NCBI GenBank assembly: GCA_951813605.1
Contig: OX638379.1
Coordinates: 878,471 to 942,470 of the forward strand
Reading direction: 5' to 3'
DNA from: an uncultured Bryobacterales bacterium
GTDB lineage: Bacteria; Acidobacteriota; Terriglobia; Bryobacterales; UBA6623
Length of the DNA: 64,000 bases
Part shown: one piece after another, positions 59,377 to 64,000 of the stretch
How the letters are laid out: each line of letters opens with the position of its first letter
Position numbering within the stretch: the stretch's first letter is position 1
Position numbers and translations under genes: made by a program
The notes under the pieces: model-generated
Seen by the model: only the letters and a program-made list of their open reading frames with translations
The model's database searches: none
What the model was told of the DNA's origin: nothing

Positions 59377-60120
59377 ATGATCGCGTCCCAGGGATTGACT
59401 CGCAGATTCGGCGACTTGGTCGCGGTCGACCGCCTCACGTTGCAAGTGCCAGCCGGGGCAATTTGCGTGTTGATGGGGCCGAACGGGGCAGGCAAGTCGA
59501 CCACCCTCAAGATGCTGACAGGAATGCTGTTGCCGAGCAGCGGGACAGCGTCGGTCTGCGGCTTGGACATCATCAGAGAATCCAAGGCGGTAAAGCAGCG
59601 AATAGGTGTCCTCCCCGAGAATCTCGGGCTCTTCGACGAGCTGACGGTTTATGAGCATCTGTGTCTCACTGGCGACGTCTATGGTCTTGGCGCCGACGTT
59701 GTTCAGGCTAAGATCGACCAGTTCCTGGAAGTGCTGGATTTCGCCAAGGCTCGGAACACGCTTGCACGGAATTGCTCCCACGGGACACGCAAGAAGACTG
59801 CCTTCGCCATGGCGCTGCTTCCAACCCCCAACGTCTTGTTCTTGGATGAACCGTTCGAGGCCATCGACCCGGAGTCGTCGCGCGTAATGCAGCAACTGAT
59901 TGCCGGCGCCGCCCGAATGGGAGCCACTGTCTTGCTGACGTCACACGTTTTCTCCACCGTGGAAAGAATCGGGCACCAGTTCGTGGTTCTCCGGAGCGGG
60001 ACTATCGCGCTGAACGCCTCGCGGGAAGAGTTGACGAAGCCGCTCGAAGATATCTATTTTTCGGTCACGGACTCTATGAAAACGAATGATTTCACGTGGC
60101 ACGGACCCGAGCGCTTCTGA
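59377..60120 (+). CDS. ABC transporter ATP-binding protein (ABC-2 exporter type)
   Basis: 247 residues from ATG 59377; earlier codons in frame overlap the integrase relic and are not ABC-like. Walker A is MGPNGAGKSTT (about 35-45), the Q-loop is PENLGLFDELTVYEHL, the signature is NCSHGTRKKTAFAMALL (SHGTRKK in place of LSGGQ, as usual for this exporter subgroup), Walker B is VLFLDEPFEAIDP and the H-loop is VLLTSHVF. The permease gene starts 25 bp before its stop, so the two form a unit that exports an unknown substrate or handles envelope stress. Confidence 0.92.
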   Translation: MIASQGLTRRFGDLVAVDRLTLQVPAGAICVLMGPNGAGKSTTLKMLTGMLLPSSGTASVCGLDIIRESKAVKQRIGVLPENLGLFDELTVYEHLCLTGDVYGLGADVVQAKIDQFLEVLDFAKARNTLARNCSHGTRKKTAFAMALLPTPNVLFLDEPFEAIDPESSRVMQQLIAGAARMGATVLLTSHVFSTVERIGHQFVVLRSGTIALNASREELTKPLEDIYFSVTDSMKTNDFTWHGPERF

Positions 60121-61118
60121 GGGCTCTCGCGACGGTCGCTAGGAGAAGTGACCAGTCGTTCCTGAGCTTCTCCGCGAACAACATCTATTACGGCGGATTT
60201 ACCCTTCTATTCCTGCGAGATCCGCAGGCGTTTGCCGTTTCAGTCACGATCATCATGATGGTTCTGTTCCTGCCCTTGTCGGCCGGTCCGTTGCGACAGA
60301 TCCCGGCCGAGCGACTTTTGACCTGGCCCCTCACCGGTCGGGATGAATTGGTCATCAGGGCAGCGCGTGTGGCGCTGAATCCCGTAGCCTGGATTATCGC
60401 GGCACTGCTGTTTTGGACAGGACTCTCACTGAGTGTGTGGATTGTTCTCGCACTTTGCTTCGCCATCGGGTTTACAGCGCCGCGCCTGCACTTAAGCGAT
60501 AGGATCGTCGCCAACTTACCGATGCCCTCGTTTCCTGTGCGCCTGAACCAACTGATCCGGAAGAACCTGCGCGAGCTTTCTTCGACGCTTGATTTCTACT
60601 CGGCGGCGATCTTCTCGGTCGCCGCGGCGATTGGGCGGGCATTCGGTCTGCTTCCGGCCGAGGCATTTCTGCCCTGCACTGTGGTCATCATGCTATTGAT
60701 GTCGTCATGCGCCCTGAGCCTGTTCGCTCTCGAGGGCATGGGCGGCTTCGCTCGATACAGGTTGTTGCCGCTTGCGGGCTGGGAGATTCTGGCAGCGAAG
60801 GATGCGGCGTTCGGGATCATTTGCCTGACGCTGACGGTTGCACTATCACCGCTTGGCGGACTCGCGGCGGGCCTCGCGGCCTTGGCAGTTGGCCACACCC
60901 GCTCTGTGCGCCGGCAGACGACGGACCGGAGATGGCGATTCCAAACAAGCGACTCGTTCGTATCCGGGATTTCGCAGATGGTCTTGATGGCCTTCGCGGC
61001 GATCGCGGCGGTGAAATGGCATCCCGTGTCGATGGTTGGCTGTCTGGTCCTGTGCCTGTTCTCGCTGCGACGTGCGGCACGGCTTCTCGAAGATCGTCTT
61101 GCCTTGTCGACCGAGTAG
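60096..61118 (+). CDS. ABC transporter permease, polytopic
   Basis: 340 residues from GTG 60096, overlapping the ATPase gene by 25 bp. About eight hydrophobic segments are visible, for example FAVSVTIIMMVLFLPLSAGP, PVAWIIAALLFWTGLSLSVW, IVLALCFAIGFTAP, CTVVIMLLMSSCALSLFALE, AFGIICLTLTVALSPLGGLA and MVLMAFAAIAAVKWHPVSMV. Cytosolic loops are basic. It shows no strong match to a named permease family but sits in the standard position for the membrane half of an ABC-2 exporter. Confidence 0.85.
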   Translation: MARTRALLRALATVARRSDQSFLSFSANNIYYGGFTLLFLRDPQAFAVSVTIIMMVLFLPLSAGPLRQIPAERLLTWPLTGRDELVIRAARVALNPVAWIIAALLFWTGLSLSVWIVLALCFAIGFTAPRLHLSDRIVANLPMPSFPVRLNQLIRKNLRELSSTLDFYSAAIFSVAAAIGRAFGLLPAEAFLPCTVVIMLLMSSCALSLFALEGMGGFARYRLLPLAGWEILAAKDAAFGIICLTLTVALSPLGGLAAGLAALAVGHTRSVRRQTTDRRWRFQTSDSFVSGISQMVLMAFAAIAAVKWHPVSMVGCLVLCLFSLRRAARLLEDRLALSTE

Positions 61119-61315
61119 CTAACGAACTGCCTTTTCTGAGCGTTCATCCCTGCAATTCTTGCAACCGACTCTCCTCGAACCCAGTTGACCAATCAGCTAA
61201 AACGCCGATTCGAGATGTCGCTGGCGACGGTCGCACTAGAACTTTTCAGGCCGATCCGTCAAACGCGATCCGTCCGGCAGCTGCGGGGGCGACGGCTGTG
61301 ATGGTAGCGCGACAA

Positions 61316-61735
61316 GGTGAAGCACGGCGCCAGGCAATACCTGCGCGGGCAGGCACACACCAACGGCACCGAGGCGTTGTAGGAAATGCTTGAGCGCGGC
61401 GACTGCAGCACCTATCACGAGATAAGCGTCAAGCACCTTCAGCGCTGGGTCAAAGAGTTCACGGGAAGGCATGACATCCCCTAGACCTCGGCACGGTCAC
61501 CCAGAGGGCACTGATCTCACAGAAAAAGGTCGGCAAGTGGCCGTTGTAGAAGGACGTGGTGGCGGAGGTGTGAACGTCAGGAACCGAACGCACTTCGAAA
61601 GCGACGACCTCGATGTAATGCGGGGGATGAACTAGGATTGTGTGGACCTAATCGATCCCGACCCGCCGTTCAACTCGAACACGACCGATGCGGCCCCGGG
61701 TCGGCAGCAAGGCGGCCGGCGCAGCAATGAAGAAC
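61316..61735 (+). pseudogene. Decayed second copy of the IS1595 transposase-methyltransferase unit
   Basis: Heavily eroded relative of the element at 7970-10178. The plus strand still reads VKHGARQYLRGQAHTNGTEA, a stop, EMLERG, YHEISVKHLQRWVKEFTGRH, which aligns with the transposase end VKHSLQEYVKGDGHTNGIES ... SSKHLDRYVQEFAGRH. About 100 bp on comes VNVRNRTHFESDDLDVMRGM, a stop, DCVDLIDPDPPFNSN, aligning with the methyltransferase start LNVKNRTLFSGDNLDVLRGI ... DLIHLDPPFNSN. Several stops and shifts show a long-dead copy. The sequence fades out near 61735. No inverted repeats or target duplication could be found. Confidence 0.75.
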
Positions 61736-61810
61736 TCTTTTCCTAAATAGGCATTTTCCGGAATGCAGGGAGGTCCGTTGTCGAGCGAGTACCCGGATCC
61801 ATGGCGTAGT

Positions 61811-63229
61811 TCAGTGCGGTTCGCTAAGGAAGTGGTCGATCCCGTTTGCATAGTAGCGCAACAGCTCTGTTTCCTTGGGGGCAGAACGATACAGTCCATC
61901 CGACTCAACAACAAGGTGCCGAAGCACCAGCATTCGCAAGCCCGCTGTAATTGCGTAATCGCGGTCGGCGCGCGGAATATGGACGTACGCGCCTCGTATC
62001 TCCAATTCATCGATCAGCCTCTGCACTTCCGCCTTGATCTCGAGTCCACTCATGGACCGGTTTGGACGGCGAACGAATACCGTTGCGACCAGCGGCACGG
62101 GCAGGACCGGAATCATCGAGGCAATTGCCTCGAGAAGATGGTCCCCGAGCCTCTCTATCGCCTCGATGCGAGCGTCCGCGCCCAATACCCGAAAATCAAT
62201 TCCGCGGGTACTGGCATAGGATCGCATTGAAACCGGAGTCCCGAAGTTCACACACGCGTATCCGAATCGGTACCAACGTTGCCTCACCATCAGGCTTAGA
62301 TTGTGGCCGACCAATTTCAAGAAGGTGGCAATCACAAATCCCTTGCTACGCTCACTTGCGTTCGGGTCGAGTGTCCGAATCAGCGATCGATCTTCCAAGA
62401 CTCGGTCGTAACTGATTCCAACTGGCACGAAAACGAGGTCGCGGTCCCCTTTTGGATCGAACGCGGACACCATGTAGCTGATCAAGCCGAGCTTGAGAGA
62501 TTGCAACCGGCCATCACGGCTTAGCCTGCCCTCTGGATACATCGCCTGCACCACTCCGCCTTGGGTCGCCATCTGAACGTAACGTGCCAACACCTTTCGA
62601 TAGAGAGTGTTTCGGGAGTTCCGGCGGACGAAATAGGCACCAAGCGACCTTATCAGCGTCTGTAACGGCCAGATCTTGGCCCATTCACCGACGGCATAGC
62701 TGAGTGCCGTGCGACTGGCCGCCATGAACGCGACGATCAAGTAGTCCATGTTGCTCCGATGATTCATCACAAACACGACACTAGCGTTGGGCCCGATCTT
62801 GCGAAAGCCAGCGTCGTCTGAATAACCCAAACGGATTCGGTATAACAGTTGCGCTATCCGTCGGGCGAAGTAATTGCCTAGTCGGAAATAAGCGTAAGCA
62901 TTGAAAGATGGCACGATCTCGCGCGCGTAGCGCTTGACCTGTGCATGTAAGACTTGCCGTGGAATCTCCGAGTGTTCGGCCTGCAATTCGATAGCTTGCA
63001 TCACCTTCGGATCGGACGTCAATCGGTCAATTAGTATTCTTCTTTTGGTCAATTTAAAAGCTGGTATTTGAAATTGCAATCTCGTATTCAATTCATCGAC
63101 GACCCGATTGATTCGCCGTCTGAGAAACCATCTAGTGCTAGGGATCAGCAAGCGGTCGAGCAGAGCCCACATCACGAGTGCTGAGGCCAAATAGAAGAGC
63201 CACATAGGGACTGATATCGTTTCCGTCAT
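61811..63229 (-). CDS. Glycerol-3-phosphate/1-acylglycerol-phosphate acyltransferase-like protein (PlsC domain)
   Basis: 472 residues from ATG 63229 (open frame continues to 63343 without coding character). An N-terminal membrane anchor (VPMWLFYLASALVMWALLD) precedes a PlsC-type acyltransferase domain: block I VVFVMNHRSNMDYLIVAFMA (His157-x4-Asp162), block II GEWAKIWPLQTLIRSLGAYF with FVRR, block III QAMYPEGRLSRDG and block IV FVPVGISYD. The architecture and length resemble the larger PlsB-like/GPAT enzymes that put the first acyl group on glycerol 3-phosphate at the inner membrane. Without further genes of lipid synthesis nearby, the exact acceptor is unsure. Confidence 0.88.
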   Translation of the reverse strand: MTETISVPMWLFYLASALVMWALLDRLLIPSTRWFLRRRINRVVDELNTRLQFQIPAFKLTKRRILIDRLTSDPKVMQAIELQAEHSEIPRQVLHAQVKRYAREIVPSFNAYAYFRLGNYFARRIAQLLYRIRLGYSDDAGFRKIGPNASVVFVMNHRSNMDYLIVAFMAASRTALSYAVGEWAKIWPLQTLIRSLGAYFVRRNSRNTLYRKVLARYVQMATQGGVVQAMYPEGRLSRDGRLQSLKLGLISYMVSAFDPKGDRDLVFVPVGISYDRVLEDRSLIRTLDPNASERSKGFVIATFLKLVGHNLSLMVRQRWYRFGYACVNFGTPVSMRSYASTRGIDFRVLGADARIEAIERLGDHLLEAIASMIPVLPVPLVATVFVRRPNRSMSGLEIKAEVQRLIDELEIRGAYVHIPRADRDYAITAGLRMLVLRHLVVESDGLYRSAPKETELLRYYANGIDHFLSEPH

Positions 63230-64000
63230 AGTAGGGCCGTTCTGAGTGAATCCAATGTTCTTGCGGGTTCTTCTAGGTGGTCCCCGTCCGATTTCGATGG
63301 GATCGTACCGAAGTGCGATTCTGCCGTGATCGAATCGCCACAAAGGTTTCTAGGGCGGCTGCCGGTCGGGAAGTCGTCTACTGTCCGCCGGGGCTCTCGA
63401 TACGGATCTAGGTCCATACTCTCCATCACCAGTTCGTCATCTATGGCCGGCACACTCAATCTAGGATTTGGCATGCCCCTGCGTAGCGTCGCATCGACGG
63501 CGTAGTTCTCGTGGACACATGTTCGTTCGGGAGGGGTGGACACCTCCCGGACACTCCTTGAGACGTGACGTTCGCTTGAGGTCCTCTTATAGGCGTCAGC
63601 TGGGGCGGGAAATGCTTTGTCGCCTGATCCCAGGTCTCTTGGAACCGACCTCCCTCCACGGCGATTCCATGTAACAAACCTTCTTTCTACCCAATCCTGG
63701 GCCAGCCTTTCGCGACCTTATTCTGGACCCCAAGGTGCCCTGCGCCAATTACTCCCCCAAGCGTTTTCGCAACTTTGCGAACGACTCCCACCCAGGCTTT
63801 GGAGTTCGTCCCACAGCGCCGCTCCTGCGTGGCGTTGGATTCCGTCACGAACCGGGTAGCCGAGCAGATTGGGGGCGGAGCCTCTTGGAGCCTGCCGATA
63901 GGACCGGATTGCTGCCAAGTGACAAGTTTGCAATAGGGTACCAGTGCGTAGAGCGAAACAGGTCGACTGATGATCCGGCGCCGTCCATCGGGTCCGGCCA
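63230..64000. other. Right-hand end, no recognisable gene
   Basis: 770 bp with short frames only. The part 63600-64000 may be relic DNA, but nothing can be assigned. Confidence 0.35.

Overview
The window looks like chromosomal DNA of an Acidobacteriota bacterium (Bryobacterales/Solibacter-like or a related uncultured marine or soil lineage). Pointers are two very large Oar-type TonB-dependent receptors with an N-terminal carboxypeptidase-regulatory domain, a TPR / CRTAC1 (FG-GAP plus UnbV) pair, a cytochrome-like PSD1-DUF1549-LamG-DUF1553 protein followed by a DUF1501 protein, NHL beta-propellers, M81 and M19 peptidases and many Tat-exported hydrolases. Lineage is inferred from gene content only. 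I recognised no rRNA, tRNA or CRISPR.

Layout. 1-3350: an Oar-like receptor (minus strand), its C-terminal end beyond the window. 3.5-16.7 kb: a decayed defence island. It holds nested IS256 and IS1182-like remnants, then a DISARM-like pair on the minus strand (DrmD-type helicase, then the start of a DrmMI-type methyltransferase). The helicase is broken three ways: a nonsense codon, a frameshift and an intact IS1595 element. That element (7970-10178) has near-perfect 52-bp inverted repeats and an 8-bp target duplication, and carries a methyltransferase-HNH cassette and a small basic protein. Next comes an intact, tightly coupled four-gene operon with its own strong promoter and operator-like palindrome (11961-15769): unknown helical protein, QueC-like protein, Xre-HTH/ImmA-IrrE protease, PIN nuclease. 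This is the best candidate for an undescribed system in the window.

17-39.4 kb: an accessory catabolic island. A VOC protein and a sialidase are divergent from the PSD1/DUF1553 and DUF1501 pair. Two NHL propellers follow, then an exported amidohydrolase, three SelA-like PLP enzymes that all carry Tat-type signals, a glutamate-1-semialdehyde-type aminotransferase, a PIG-L deacetylase, an M81 peptidase, an M19 dipeptidase and an isochorismatase-type hydrolase. Together they suggest breakdown of amide-linked or amino-sugar/amino-acid compounds, much of it outside the cytoplasm, fed by the TonB receptors.

40.8-44.5 kb: convergent TPR and CRTAC1 genes overlapping by 11 bp. 44.7-49 kb: IS1634 and IS1380 elements. 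49.7-53 kb: a second Oar-like receptor. 53-64 kb: sparse, with an IS21 relic, a small membrane protein, an alpha/beta hydrolase, a nonsense-broken glycine-zipper protein, MsrA, an ABC-2 exporter, a badly decayed second copy of the IS1595-methyltransferase unit (61.3-61.7 kb) and a glycerol-phosphate-type acyltransferase. The number of IS families and broken genes points to a genome shaped by transposition and gene decay.
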